Source: Trissonchulus latispiculum
Lineage: Eukaryota; Nematoda; Enoplea; Enoplida; Ironidae
Length of the DNA stretch: 64,000 bases
Direction: 5' to 3'
NCBI GenBank assembly: GCA_030248195.1
Contig: JASAND010018429.1
Coordinates: 81,472-145,471, forward strand
In this document: in pieces, positions 24,001 to 39,000 of the stretch
Layout: each line of letters starts with the position of its first letter
How positions within the stretch are numbered: position 1 is the first letter of the stretch
Position numbers and translations under genes: made by a program
Notes under the pieces: generated by a model
Seen by the model: only the letters and a program-made list of their open reading frames with translations
Databases searched by the model: none
Told to the model about the DNA's origin: nothing

Positions 24001-27000
24001 TTCCAATGACAATTATTCACGATAGAGGAAAAAGCATTCTAACGGAAGTACACAATGAATAACTTATTTGAAAAGAGAATACGCCACTGTTTATTAGACG
24101 ATCAATCAAAACCGTCAAATTATCATTTTTTGACAAAAAAGAAACTTTGAAAAACCGAAAAAACATTTTCACCTTTCCATGGGGACAGTGCTTGTCGTGA
24201 CAGTTGGCTTCATCCTCACCATCCGGACAGTCTTTCTGTCCATCGCAGACAAATTTGTCTCGGATACAGCGGTCATTGCCGCAGCGAAATTCACTCTCCG
24301 AGCAGGGTCTGGAAGTGCCACCTATAATAAGAAAATAGTGAAACGCTGACATTCACCTACAGAAAAAAGTGGGAGGCTAGGTTGGACACTACACTACAAA
24401 GGAAGAAAGGACAGATAGAAATGGATGTCTGCAAGTAGAATAGTGATACATTTACTTTTAATAGTATATACTTAAGAAATGAAAGCTTAGACATGATGCT
24501 GAGGAGTATAAGTCTATTGTCTGCATATGGTGTTTTTGGATGCTACTCGAGAAAACTGGGGTTTTTTGGATGCTGCTCGAGAAAACTGGGGTTTTTTGGA
24601 TGCTGCTCGAGAAAACTGGGGTTTTTGGATGCGACTCGAAAAAACTGGGGTTTTTGGATGCTACCCCAGAAAACTACAAAAATTATTTACATACATCATT
24701 CATCACCCAACTTTGACTTTTAACCCAACCCAACCTCCTCCTGAGTTAAAGAGCGCACTCGAAGAAAACTGGTCAACTTATGACGACGAGACCAAATTAC
24801 ATACATCGTCACAATGCTCTGCCATTACTAACAATTAATTAGCAAATAAGTTTAAGAAAAAGTGACTGTACCCAAACTGAACCAAAAAATAAAGTAAAAA
24901 ACCCCAAAAACACCAAAAATCGCCATCGAAGAAAAGAACCGTACCACAGTCCGGCGCCTCTTCGTCTGAGCGATCACCGCAATCATCTTCCCCATCGCAG
25001 AGCCACCGGCGTGGGATACAACGCGATGTGGAGGCGCACTGGAAATCACCGATCGGATCACAGGGCTTACAGTTGGCCTTATCCTCATCCGAGTTGTCCC
25101 GGCAGTCGTCCTGCCCGTTACAGAAGGCCCAGTCCGGGACACACCGATAGCTGCTGGCGCACTCTGACCAGCCCACCGGGCAGGTACGGCTCTCTGAAAA
25201 AGAAATAATTAATTGAAACATTAAAGCCACAAGAACGAAAATCGTTGGGTTGGCGAAAAAAGTGCGGGTGGGGTGAGTGGGAGGCAGACTCCCCCCCCCC
25301 CACTGAAATAATCTAAAAATGCCAAAAATACAGTGAAAAATAGCCTGTGTTCTACATATACTCCTATAAGTATGCTAAAAAGTACTCAAAATTGAGTTTG
25401 GGTACCAACATAGACGATTTTTGACCAAAATATTCCGGCGACGCAGGAAAATTTTGACCAAAAATACTTAAAATTTGGCATTTTCTGGGAACCTTATAGT
25501 GAGTGGAGGGGGGGGAGCCCAAAAAAAGGTGGGTGTGGGGCCGAGTGGGGGGGACCCGAAAAGTGGGGGGACACCAGTAAAGTAAAGCCAGAATCACTAG
25601 AACGGATCCACAATAATTGTGTATACAATGTGTGCTTAGCGACTGCTAATAGTAGATGGTTACGGAAAAACAAACCTCACTGCAAATGGACTCCCTCCTC
25701 TGCATTCGGAGTATACAAGAAAGATGTTAACACTGCTTGAACATGAACAAAAAGACTCTTCTGTTTTGGGCTATGGCAATGCCTTAGTGACTGCAGGGCA
25801 GGCATTTTTCATTATTTCTTTATGATTAGTGCCTTGTATCCTTCAAGGATCTGCCTGTCATCCCGCGTTTACTTAATTTTCTTGATGTCAAATTGAATTG
25901 AAAACCTACGGCATTCTTCAGGTTCATCGCTACCATCTCCGCAGTCATCGTCAGCATCACATTTCCAAGCCTTCGGAATACATTTACCATTACCACAGGC
26001 AAACTGTTCGGGGGTACAGGCACCAACTTCTACAATAAACAAAAAGGGTGAGTGAGTACACATGCCTACCCAGGACAAACAAGAAACTCATAACAGCACT
26101 ACAAAAGGACAGAAATTATAAAGCAAAAATAAAAAACAAAAATAGCAAAAGTCGTACTGCAAAATTTATCAGACTCGTCTGTGCCATCCCCGCAGTCGTC
26201 GTCACCATCGCACAGGTATCGCTTGGGTAGACATCGACCAGTGTTGTTGCACTTTACCATCCAATAATCACATGGCTTATCTGAGAAAAAACGCAAAAAA
26301 TATGTTATCAGAAAACACATAAGATTAAGAAGCTGATTTTGGATATTTCAATTAAAGTTAGATATTTTTTAGGAAAACAAAATTTAAAAAAGTCTAGTAA
26401 AAAAGCTGCACCATTAATGATTGTTTTACCAACTAACTGAAGCATGGCAAAATCAATCAAAAAGTCGCTTTCTACACCAAAACAATCAAAATAGCTCATT
26501 CAGAATGCAATTCATTCATTTCAGAATTCATTTAGAGTGCGATGCGAGTATCTAACTAAACAAATTACAAATTTTCTTCATCCGTCACCTCAAACCCACC
26601 ATCCCCAACTCCCCCCAAACATTTTGAAATCCTAGTCTCTGGACTTACCACAATCCTTTTCATCAGAGCCATCAGGGCAATCCTCGCGACCGTCACAGAC
26701 CAAAAATGGCCGGGTACAGTTGAAATCGTCACACTGAAATTCCCCAGGTCGGCAGACCGGTGTCGCTAAAATACAAGAAAGCAGAAAAAACTAAACTCAA
26801 AAAGAAACAGACCGTTTCAATGAATAGAGAACAAAGAGACCCTAAAAACAAAAATAATTGACTTTGACAGCAAAAAACATAATTCTTTTTGATTGCAAAA
26901 AAAGGAGGAAACGTACGACATTCGCCGGGCGGTTCGTCGGAACCATCCTTGCAGTCCTGCTCACGATCACAGATCCATAGCTGTGGAATGCACCGCTAAA

Positions 27001-30000
27001 ATTAGTAAAAGAATCAGGGATAAGCAACAACAACAGAGGCCCAGGTACGTAAGCACATTCGTTTACATTGTATAGGGACATCTAGCTCCCGTAGTCTAGC
27101 CTGTTTTCTTTTCAAAACTAGTATTCCATCAAAGAGACACATTTTTCGTTCTGTACATTATACCATTTGAAAAACTCCAACAGATTAACTGCTACAAAGC
27201 TGAATCGAATTTTATAGATTTCGGTACTGTGTATAGCATCACAACAAGCCCAATTACTCCGGCTTTAAACTTTTAAACAAAAAAGAGAAAACAGAAAACA
27301 AACCAACAATCTAACACATCAAGAAAATGAGGTAAACGCGGGCTAGCAGGCGGATCCACGAAGGATACAAGCATTAATCATAGAGAAATAAAGAAAAACG
27401 CCTGTGTGCAGTCACTAAGACAAAGCCTTAGTCTGAAACAGGAGAGAGCCAATGGGCGCGGTGAGCGCTCTTATCCAGAGAGCGCCCATTGGCTCTCTCC
27501 TGTTTCGGACTAAGGCTTTGCCTTAGTGACTGCAGGCAGGCGTTTTTCATTATTTCTCTATGAACAATCTAACACAGTTATCTTCCCTCCCTCCTATCAC
27601 CCAAATGCAGAAAAACTTTCAAAACTATTTTTAATGTGCGGGCAGGTGTTTACTACATACGTCGTCTCCAGACCCACAGCGATGCTGATTTAGGCTACAG
27701 TTAGCGATACAGGATCTTCCGTCCGGCTGTAGAATGAAGTGGTCCGGACAGGCGCAGGAGAAGCTGTGGCCACCGGGCGATATCAGACAGAGATGGGTAC
27801 AGCCACCGTTTCCGGGCTCACACGGATTGGAGCCTGAAAAACCATTAAAAATTACCAAATCACTAAGAAAAACTTAACACAAAGGGATAAGAGCAAACTT
27901 ACTTGACCGGTACCAGTGGTACGCATACCACTGGTAGGCAAAACTATTGTTAGAAACCCAGAGCTTTGTGAATTCGGTTACGTAACCAATTCGTTTTCAA
28001 ATCACTGGTATCCAAACAGGTTGTTGATATGGATACCAGCGTTTTTCGAATACGGGTCTTCTTAGGAAAATTTTAGAAAAAAGCAAATACAGGTTTGGGC
28101 TACGAACCAGAAATCTGCCTCAGCGGATGAATCACATGCAGATCATTGGGCAGTTGGATCGTATTTTCCAGCGTTTCTTGATCCTTTCCTGAGAATTTTC
28201 TGGCTCGATAGACGCCCTTCAGATTCCAATCACTCCAATAGAGCCAATCATCGAACACGCTCAGCGAGAAAATGTGCGGTGCATGAACTCGCAAATGGCG
28301 AACATTTGAGCCATCAAAATTCATGTAACTAAAACAAAAGAAAGGCATAAGAACAAGCTGATCGGTACGTAAGCCTCTCTTGCAAAAATCAAAATCATCA
28401 TTGAATTCGCTCTTTTACTGAGTTTTCGTGACTTTTGGTAAAACCATTTGCAAGGAAAAGGGCACAACATTAGGTTAAGAACAATCCTATTCCAGGCAAG
28501 AATTAAGCAAAGTAGAAAAATGGACAATTTGCAACAATGTCAAAACATTACCTGGGAAGCTCTTATTGGAATGCCAACTCATTCATTTCAGAAAGCATTA
28601 AGTTTATGACTAATTAATTGAAAGTTAACTGACACTACTTTTCAGTTCTAAGGAAAATGCCCAAAAGTAATATGAAAAATCTCTATCTAACCCAATGACA
28701 TTTAAATGCGCATCAGCATAGAACAGCTTTTCGGCAAAGAAATCCACTGCCAGCGCATTCGGCCAGCCCATATTTTCTTCGGCGATTTTGGTGAAATTCG
28801 TTCCGTCCAGACCCAGTCGACCAATGTAGGGCGAAAGACTCCATTCTGTGAAGAAAAGGTATCTGAAAAAGCAAAAAGCACACCAATCAACTCAGAAGAG
28901 ACCGAGACATTGCACGCAAGTTGGCATGTCAGGAAAGCAAAGCAGGACTTATTCAATAAACCTTCAGACATTAAGCAAACCGTTTGCTCTATAAGGGAAC
29001 GGATTTGTCTCTACTAAAAACAAAAACTTGGTTTGCTTTCCTGCTTTACAACTCTAGCTCTGGATTGCACCAAAAAAGTGTAAGTTCAGGGTATATTTTA
29101 CCGGCGGGGGGGGGCGGGGGGCGGGCCCCCCCGAAATCGCCCCCTCCTCGGGATTTTCGCTTCCCCCCCCCCGGGAATTTTTTGGGTACCCAAATTTTCG
29201 CCAAAAATAGACTAATTTTCAAAAATTTTCTGGCGTCGCCGGAGATTTTTTCGTAAAAATGGCTATTTTAAGCCTAAATCCAGACATCTTTGAGAACTGT
29301 TGTGTTTCTACATGCAAAATACGCCAAAAATTACCATTTTTGGCTCAAAATTTACCATTTTTGGCTCATTTTGCAAAAAATCTCCCCCCCCCCGGGCCCG
29401 GGGGGCCCTCCCCGGGAAGCCCCTCTCCCGAAAAAATCCCTAAAAAATACCCTGGTAATAGCTGTGGAATAACAGAAGGCGAAGTCAGATTTTTGAATGG
29501 GAATTGAGGAACTTAATCTTCTGCTATTCTTAAACTTTTGGTGCAGCCTACGGTTAACCAGATAGCGATGCTGTAGAGAGTTTGTAACAAATAATTGCCT
29601 ACCAGAAGCATCCATAGACAGGCTGATAGCTACAGTGGGCCGAGTTGAGACAAACACTGCTCTTGACGTGTCTATGACGAAAAACGACGAAATCCGTAAG
29701 TTCACACTGTTACTGTCACGATCGATGAGCAACAAGTAAAAGCAGATTTCAAAACGAACCCTTTCGGCGAATGGATAGCCAGGGCTCGCGGCTGAGTGAA
29801 CCGGTTTTCCAGCAGCGTTCGACAGTGCGATCCGTTCAGTTCACAGACTCGCAGCTCCCGATCCAAACGATTCAGATAGTAAAGTTTCCTGCAAACACCA
29901 ACATTACATGAAAGCTAGCAAGGAAAAACTGCAAAACGTGCAGAGAAACAATTTCAATAACAGTAGAAAAAACAAAAACTCTAAAAATGCGTGCTAACTT

Positions 30001-33000
30001 TTGAGAAGTGATCGCTGAAATGTAGTATAACTGTCTGGTTAAGAACTAGGAAAATTCAAAACTCACCATTTTTAACACACATAACATGGATTCCTACTCA
30101 AAACCATACGATATTTCTCAAAGTTCTAGCCATTTTGGCACCTTCCGAAATTATATGCCATCAGAGCCCAAACCTTTTAACCAATCTTTTAACAAGTTTA
30201 TTTCATTTCTGCAAAATTTATTCTATAAGAATGAGGAGGACTAACCGTCCAATCCAGTCCACCGCCATTCCTTCCATGCCCTGAACGGCGTGTTTGAGAA
30301 CGACCTCGGTCCGGGGCGCCTCGTCCGGTCGCATATCCGCCAATCGCATACGGAAGACCTTCTGCTCGCCCTGGTCCAGAAAATACACCATCTGCTCGGA
30401 CCAATCAAAATCCAGAGAGACCACATTGTCAAAACCACGCGACATCAGCCCATAGTAGCGACCGTCCAACGTTAGATTTCTAATGTAGTGACGATTGGCC
30501 AGAATTATCCATGGCGTAGGATCTAAACGCAACGACAATTATCACAGAATCAACAGGATATACTTAAAACTACCTCTCCTGAATCCATTTTTCCGAGTTT
30601 GTTGCACTGATTACCCAGTCACAATGAAAACGAACACAATTCGACTGACTGTATAGCGCTAAATCAATTGGTGGAATTAGTTCAGCTAGCAATTTTGCTT
30701 TCCCATTGATGCGAAACTCGCCTGGAACAGACTAAACGACATCTAAGTGTTTGAAACTTATTCCCAGATACAACAGTTTAATAAAAAAGGAGCGTACAAA
30801 CCTCGTTTCAGCAGTTTGCACGTAAACTCGTCTGGTTCCAGCTTATAGTAGGATGTATTACAGAAACATTTGTAGCCGCCATCCTTATTTTCACAACCCT
30901 GACTGCACGGATAGATTCTATTTTCATTGCACTCATCAACATCTAAAAAAAGTAAAATCAAAGAAAATTATTAAAAACAATAGAAATGATGCAAAATGCT
31001 CATTTCTTACGCATACGCTCAAGTGAGATAAGACTAATTTCCTAAAGCTACAACAAAATATTTACCCAAGCAGGTTCTGTTATCCTTCGGATCAAGTTTG
31101 AATCCGGGGGAACAACTACACTGAAATCCAATGGGGAGATCAATGCAGATTTGTTCACAGAGACCGCTGTGCCCTCCGGCCGCACCATGCATGCACTCGT
31201 TAACTCCTGAAAAAAGAGACACAATTGCAAAATTAACATAAAAATGATAAAAGATCAAATTTAAAACAAAAATGCAACGATGACAAGATTCACATCCGCT
31301 GCTTTCAGTTTTCAAAACTTTATTTCATATACACAACTCTTAATTTTTTAGAACAGAACCCAATCTCGAGATGATTAAATTAAATATTTATTTAATATTT
31401 CCTTCAAAAAACCCCCATACCGCATTCTTCGCTTTCATCAGACTGATCAGGACAGTCAAAGTCGTGATTGCAAACAACAGACTCGTCCACACAATGACTT
31501 CCATCCTTACAGAGGAACTGGCCAGAGCCACAGGTGCCAGATTCGCTCACAGTGGCGTTTACTACTAGAAACAAAACAAGTAAACACTGTAGTAGGCTAT
31601 ACATACTAACATTATTACATAACATTAACTGAGATAGGAACGTGGCAGCGATTAATTACTGTTACTGAGACATAAGAAAATATCTTAAAAATTTATACAG
31701 CGGCGGAAGTAACACATTTCCCTTTGCTGTATTGCAAGGTTAGACACATTACATTTTTAGTACAAACAATTAGTACGTATATACGTACCGCAGCCAGCTT
31801 CATCAGAATGATCGCCACAGTCATCCGAACTGTCACAGCGCCAGGCCAACGGAATGCAGCGCTGATTGTCACACGTGAAGTAGGAGGAGCCACATGTTTC
31901 ATATTCTGTAAAAAACAAACAGCAGTACATACTAAATCACAATCAACTGTACGCGCATCGAGCGAGACACTTGGTTTTTCCATTTTTTGCCAACCTTTTC
32001 CCTCCCTAGGACAATCCAAAACGCCCATTTTGAGAGGGCGATTTTTACTACACTCAACTCGAAACATTCCAAAATCATACCACAGCCAGCATGCTCATCC
32101 GAACCATCGTAGCAGTCATCATCGTGGTCACAGACCCAACTGTTGTGAATACAGTGCCCGTTGTTGCACTGGAATTCGCCCACATTGCAGGGCGGGAGGG
32201 TGGCATTGCACCGTTTCGGGTCTTCGTCCTCGCCCTGACGACAGCTGATGTCCCCGTCGCACATCCAGGCCCGCGGGATGCACTCGTAGCGCCCGATCTG
32301 ACTGTTACTGCTACAGTGGAATTCGTCATCGCGACAGGTACGGTTACCTGAAAAACAGTACCGTTTTAAGACTAGTTTTTTTCAAAAAGCTACCATCAAA
32401 CTTTGATACACATTTAGGCAATTTTAAGTTCGAACAATGTTAACACTGAAGCAAAGCAAATCAGGCAGAGTTGGTTAAAAACGAAATTGCTACGGTTTTG
32501 ATCCTCCATTGACTAAAAAGCTGGCACAATACGAGATGTTTCAGTTTCGCCCTACGGATAGTTCTAAATCTGAGCAATTGATTCACCCACCCCTTCCATT
32601 TCTTACCACAATTATGTCTGGTGTGTTCATCGGAACCATCATGACAATCATCTTCACCGTCACAGAGGAAGGCTCGATTGATGCACTTTCCATTGTCACA
32701 TCGGAAAACATACTCTCCCTAAGCGCATTAAAATCATAAATTTACGGCATTCTGCCAAGAAAAGAACACGTCAAAAGTCAAAAGCACCGAAAAATCAGTC
32801 TCTGAAGAATCAGCTATCACAATATTTCAGCCTTTTAGGGTTTGTCTAACAAAAAAAACAACCGCTTGAATTAAACTTGGAAACTACGAATAACAAAATT
32901 CTGAGCATATGCTAAGAGCTAAAAAAACAGCAACCCACCAGACAAACAGAATTATTAGATTCACACTGAGGACCCTCGTCCCAGCGATCGCCACAGTCAT

Positions 33001-36000
33001 TGTCACCATCGCACTGCCAAGTTTCTGGGATGCAGCGCCCAGAGGGACAGCGAACACTGAAAAAGAAAGCAGGAAAACTCAATGAAAGGAAAATACGAAA
33101 AATTAGAATAGAAAAACACAAATTATTATTAAACATTGTCCAAAACCGTAAAGAATGAAAACATATCAAACGAATCATCTAAACAGAATACATAGATAAA
33201 AAGTCAGAAAAATCTTCTAGCTACAATTTTTTCTGATTTTCCTTTAGTTTAGTTTAGTTCAAATCTAAGGTTTACGTACTGTAGGGCGGCACAAGGATCC
33301 TTTCTACAGTACTGTTGATCCTCATCAGCACCGTCGCCACAGTCGTTATAGCCGTCGCAAAGATCGGCGGGCGTGATGCAGATGTTAGTGTTGGGACACT
33401 GCTGTTTGGCACCGCGGCACTGAATAGGCAGGCCGGGACAGGTGGAATTATTCTCATCAGAAACCTACAAGCGGAAAACAACATTGAGACAGAATTATTC
33501 TCATCAAAAGCATTTGAAGGGAAGCAGATAAAAATTGAAAAAACCAGAAAAACCCCAAATGTGTACAGAATCGATTCATCAGTATTACCCTATTCAAACG
33601 GAAGAGAAACCAAAGCGGTGAAAAGTCTGTAATGACCGCCATCAAACAGACAACTTTAAAGCAAACATTTTCAAACAAAATTAAAAACAATTGGAAAAAC
33701 ACGGAAGGTAAAAGCCCAAGTTATTGTATTATATACCTGTTGGTCATGGCAGTCTGGTCGTCCGTCGCAAACTTTAGCCAACTCAATACAGTGACCATTG
33801 GAACAGAGAAATTCGTGGGGACCACAAACTTCCGATACTGTAAAAAACACAAAGAAATATAAACAAATTCTGAAATAGGAACTAAAGACACGAAGTAAGG
33901 TAAACAGCTGTCAAAGATCCTGAATAGTATACCAAGTCAATAGTGCAAAAGTAGTCCATGTCAAAAATGTTGTCATGAAGTAGAGCAAACCTTCACCCCC
34001 AACCGATTGTAGAAAAATAAACAAGCTTTACAACACAATTTAATCTTTTTCGCCAAAAAATATATGCCTATTCAAAAACGTGTCACTACAGTTTGGGAAC
34101 GAATTCAAACTTAAGCTTGGTTCGATTGTGCATTTGGTGGCTCAATCGGTAGAGCGTTGGCCTAGATAGCAAAACGTTGTGGGTACGATCCCCACCCAAG
34201 GGTAGAATTTTTCGGCTCGGAGGTGCTGTAGTCACATCTTTCTTTCGTTTAATATTCTGTCTAACTTACCTAAACATCCTTCTTCGTCACTATTATCACC
34301 GCAGTCATCGGCGCCATTACAGACCTCCGATTTCAGTATGCAGCGACGATTTTTGCACAGAAAGTATTCATCCAATGGACACTCTCGAGTATCTGGAAAA
34401 ACAGCAACCGATCAAAACAATAATCAAATTCCATCAGCAAACATTTACAATTAGCAGGAAATTTCTACATTTAGAGCAAAATCAGGTAGAACTTGCTGGG
34501 CTTATTCTAGGGATTTTTTCTTGGGGGGGGGGGCTCTTTGGGGGGGCCCCTCGGGGGGCGAATCATTTTTGGGGGGGAGGCGAAAATTTTTCAAAATTTT
34601 TCTAAAAACATGCTAAAAATTGCGCTATTTTTATAGTAATTGCCAAAAATAAGCGGATTTAGTGCTTAAATAGGCAAAAATCGACTAAAAATCTCCGGCG
34701 GAGCCGGAAACTTTTTGAAAATTTGGCCTTCTGAGCGATTTTTTCAGGGCAAAAGTTGGTACCAAAAGGGGTACCCACTTATTTTGGGGGGGGGGCGATT
34801 TTTGGGGGGGACGATTTTTTGGGGGGGGAAGGGTGTTTATGGGGGGGGACCCCCCGCCCCCCCCCCCCCAGTAGAATAAGCCCAGACTTGTAACATAAGC
34901 AACGAGCTGGCTACGGCTGAAAACTAGAATATTCTCCAGATATTTTTTAATTTTTCATAATTTCATTGCAGTAGTTTACTCTACACAGTTATTTGCGGGG
35001 GGGGGGGCGCGAGCAAATAACGTGGTGTTAGTATTAAATAGAAATAAATTAAACCCGGTTCTTACTGCAAAAATCAGCTTCTTCATCAGAGCCATCCGAG
35101 CAATGCTCAAATCCATCGCAGGTGAACATAAACTGAATACATTCGCCACTGGTACAGGTAAAATCATAAGGCGGCTGGCATTCACTGGTGGATTCAATTG
35201 ATTTCACTAAAAACAAAATTCTTAATAATTCTTATTCTAAATTAGACTAAATAGAAAAATTCAAATCATTGTCCAAAAAATAAAACTATGAAAACACGAC
35301 AAAAATCTTCTTAGATTAATAATCAGCTAAGCTCACGAAGTTTAACTTGATACTCAGACTCAAACTTTGGAGGGGCCCCTTTCAAAGTTTCTCGCAAAGA
35401 TTTATTTTACCAACCCATCATACGCTTTACTATAAAATTACAATAAAAAATTCGCTGACAAAAAATTCCCTTCTCCAAAAATCTATTGCCCTTTCACTTA
35501 CAGACACAACGCCGCTGATCTGGCGTCAGCTGATAGGAGGAATTGCAGGCGCATTCCACAACAGGGAAGGCACGTGACTGATGCGTGGGAACGTTGATGG
35601 TCAAGCCGTCGGCGCCAACACGACTGGGCGCCACATGACAGGACTGCTCGCAGCCACCGTTGTCAATCTTACAGGGATTGTTGGCTGTCAAATCTAGAAT
35701 AATTCAAATGCGAAAAACATTAGAAAAATTGTCAAGTAGAAAACTTCAAAACATTTTAGCTTAAAAACAGGCCGGCCAAATTAATGGCATACGGCTGCAA
35801 AATTATCAAACTGATTCAACCTATTAGAAACTAACCGGGGAAATCGATCAATACAAGATCACATCAGATCGATTAGTTTCTAATTAACTAAGATTGGCTT
35901 ACTGCAACGCTGGCCATTTTTGCTGACAATACGTATGGTTGAAATTGTGGACAGATCTGACAGAATGGCTTCATAGCCTCCGCCAGTGTATTTTTCAACA

Positions 36001-39000
36001 CGGAAAATGCCAGCTGAAAAATATTCGTGAATAAGTAGAAAAACTGCTAAATCAGTGAATATTAGATTCGGATCTTTTCCACAATATCCCCCCCAGCCCA
36101 AATTAAGTTAACGACTCAACCAATTTTAATAATTCTTTGAAGGTAGGTTAGTGGACGTCTCCTCATAACAAAAACGTAAAAAAAATTTCAAAAATTCAAA
36201 ATTTTAAAAAATTTTAAATTTTTGAATTTTTGAATTTTTTTATGTTCATCCGGTAAACTCGGACACGGTGATCATTTTTCATCATTGCAGTAACTTCTGA
36301 AAATGCATTCTCCGATCGCTACAGCTGTTTAAACTTTAGAGATCAAAGGCAAACGCCGCCTAACCTACAATTTAATTCCTAAGGCGGTATATTCCTTTGA
36401 TCTTCAAACTTTAAACAGCTGTAGCGAACGAAGGATACCTTTTAGGAAGTTACTGCAATGATAAAAAGTGATCAGCGTGTTCGACTCCACCGGATGAACG
36501 TAAAAAATTAAAAAATTTAAAATTTTTTAAAATTTTAAATTTTTGAAATTTTTTTACATTTTTGTTATGAGGAGACGTCCAGTAACCTACCTTCAAAGAA
36601 TTATGAAAATTGGTTGAGTCGTTAACATTATTTGGGCTGGGGGGGATATTGTGGAAAAGATCCTTAGATTCAAGACATTTTTTCAGTGAATATTAGATTC
36701 AAGACATTTTTAGTCATTTTATGTCAAATTCGAGTCTTCCACAAATCTTATAAGCTATTCAACTAATTTCTGGGCATTTCAACAAAGTAGACATTAATTA
36801 AGCATCATATTAAAACTATTTGCACAATTTTTAAGTTTACCCAACTAATTCCAGAAGAAAAAGTCATTAGAACTGAGATTTGATCACAGGTCTTTCGTTC
36901 TATTTTGAATACTTACTGGCCAAAGGATCCGCAAAGTAAAGCCAGTTGTTCCAGATTTCCATAGACTTGGCCCGATATCCGCGCGCAACCGTCTTTCGAT
37001 GCTCTCCATCGAAATTGCAGCGTTCAATTTTCAAACTAAATACATAAAGAGCAAGTCACAGTTAAAATATACAAATGTAAAATAATCTAAAAATAAATGT
37101 GTAAAATAATCTAAATAAAAACTATAGTACTTTGACCTTCATCCCTAGCCTGTCTCAGAACTGTCAAAAAATATCCTCTGCAAAATCGTACCTCCCCCGA
37201 ACAACTAGTGATTTTTAGTCACTGAAACTGAAACTATTTTGAGAAGAGATCTGAAACTGAAACAAACATTTTTAGGCTGACGAGTGACGACTGAAACTGA
37301 AACTAATTTGAGTAAAGAAACTGAAACTCGCACTGAATCTGGTTTCAGTCTTTCCTTAAACTTGAAATTTTGAAGGTTTTCAGTTTCGAATCTGTTAGTA
37401 TTGTTGCCGGAGAGACTGAATAAAATTAGTATTGCTGCAGGAGAGACTGAATAAACATCAAATTGTGCTTTATGTTAACTCAGACCTGGGGGGGGGGGAC
37501 CCCCCGGACTTCCCCCCCCCCAGACATTTTTGCCTAGGAAAAAGCCAGAAAGCTGGAAACCGCTGCGAACTGAAACCGAAACTGAAACTCAGACTGAAAC
37601 TTAAACTGATTATTTTACGCTGTCGACTGAGACTTAAACTGAGACTGAAACTATTTTATCCCGCCGACTGAAACTGAAACTATTTTATCCCGCCGACTGA
37701 AACTGAAACTGAAATTATTTCGGACTACCGACTGAAACTGAAACTGAAACTAGAATCGGCTACTGAAACAACACTACTAATAACATGAAACCTCCAAAAC
37801 GGTCAAAAACTCAAAAATTTTCACCTGTTAATGTCACTCCAGTAGATGAATAATTCCTTTTCGTCCACAGCAATGGCAGGGACTAGCCCCATATCTGTTT
37901 TTGCGATGATGGTCTGGTGACTTCCGGCCATGGTGGCTCGAACGATGCGAGGCTCAAAACTGGTCCCCTTAGAATCCACACCCTGATCTGCCCAAAACAT
38001 GACACTAAAATGTATAAAAAAGCAACATTTAAATCAACAGATTCTAAATATTCTTTCTCTAGGCAGGGTGTTCTGATAACATGTGATACAAAAAACGACA
38101 TTTGTGGGTAAATAATGGTAAAGAAATTAAAGGATATCAAAACTTTAGCCCAGCCTCCTAAACTTTGTATCAAGTTCAAATTAATCGCTTCGCAAATACT
38201 TCAAAAATTTCAATTTTGGTTCAGAAAAAGCATAGTCCTATTTAGTATAAGTATTCAGTACGTATCAGTTTTAATTTCCTCGTTAAAAGAAAAGTATATT
38301 AAATAACAGCACTCTCGTACCCCTGGCAAGGCACCAAGGCCAGCCCGTAAATGGCGTCTCCATTGGCTATGGTGATCACATGCTTAGCCTCAAAGTCCAG
38401 CGCATGAATGAAACCAGTACGACCAGTAGACCAATAGATTTTATTGGTCAAAAAGTCCACTCTCAGATCCTCCGCCTGTTCCAATTTGGTCTTGGAGGAT
38501 TCCACTAAAACAAAAAAGCTGGACATTCTGAAAAATAAACACTAACATTTGAAAAAATTCATTTTCACACTAAAACAGAAACCAACTTAGAAGTAAAATT
38601 AAATTAATTAAATTTAATTATGCTAGTTCTAAAAAACTAACCCAGATTTCGCAAATTGTCAATCAGTTTTCGAACTGACTTCGGCTTATTCATTGGAAAC
38701 CAAGAAATTGACTGATTGTGAAGTTGCTCTGAAATTAAATTAAATGGAAATCAATTGGAAATGTAGACAGCCATACATGTGCAGGAGGCTAAATTGCAAG
38801 ATTGGACCCGCGACCATACATACATACATGTATGCTGGGAAGGGGGGCAGAGGGATCGCTCATCCCCTTCAAATCCGGTTTATCTTCGGCCGCCGGTTCA
38901 CAACCAACCCCCTCCCCATATTTCTGAACATATTTGCACATATCTGCTGGGGACCAGCTAAAAACCGGGGAAACCTGATTCTGACTAGCAACACCTCGAG

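Noticed and set aside
34134..34206. Possible tRNA gene (good A and B boxes)
   Set aside because: The acceptor arms do not pair and no anticodon stem forms; a SINE head explains it better. The same holds for 23211 and 55727.
37210..37775. CRISPR-like array
   Set aside because: It is a degenerate short simple repeat without regular spacers in a eukaryotic intron.
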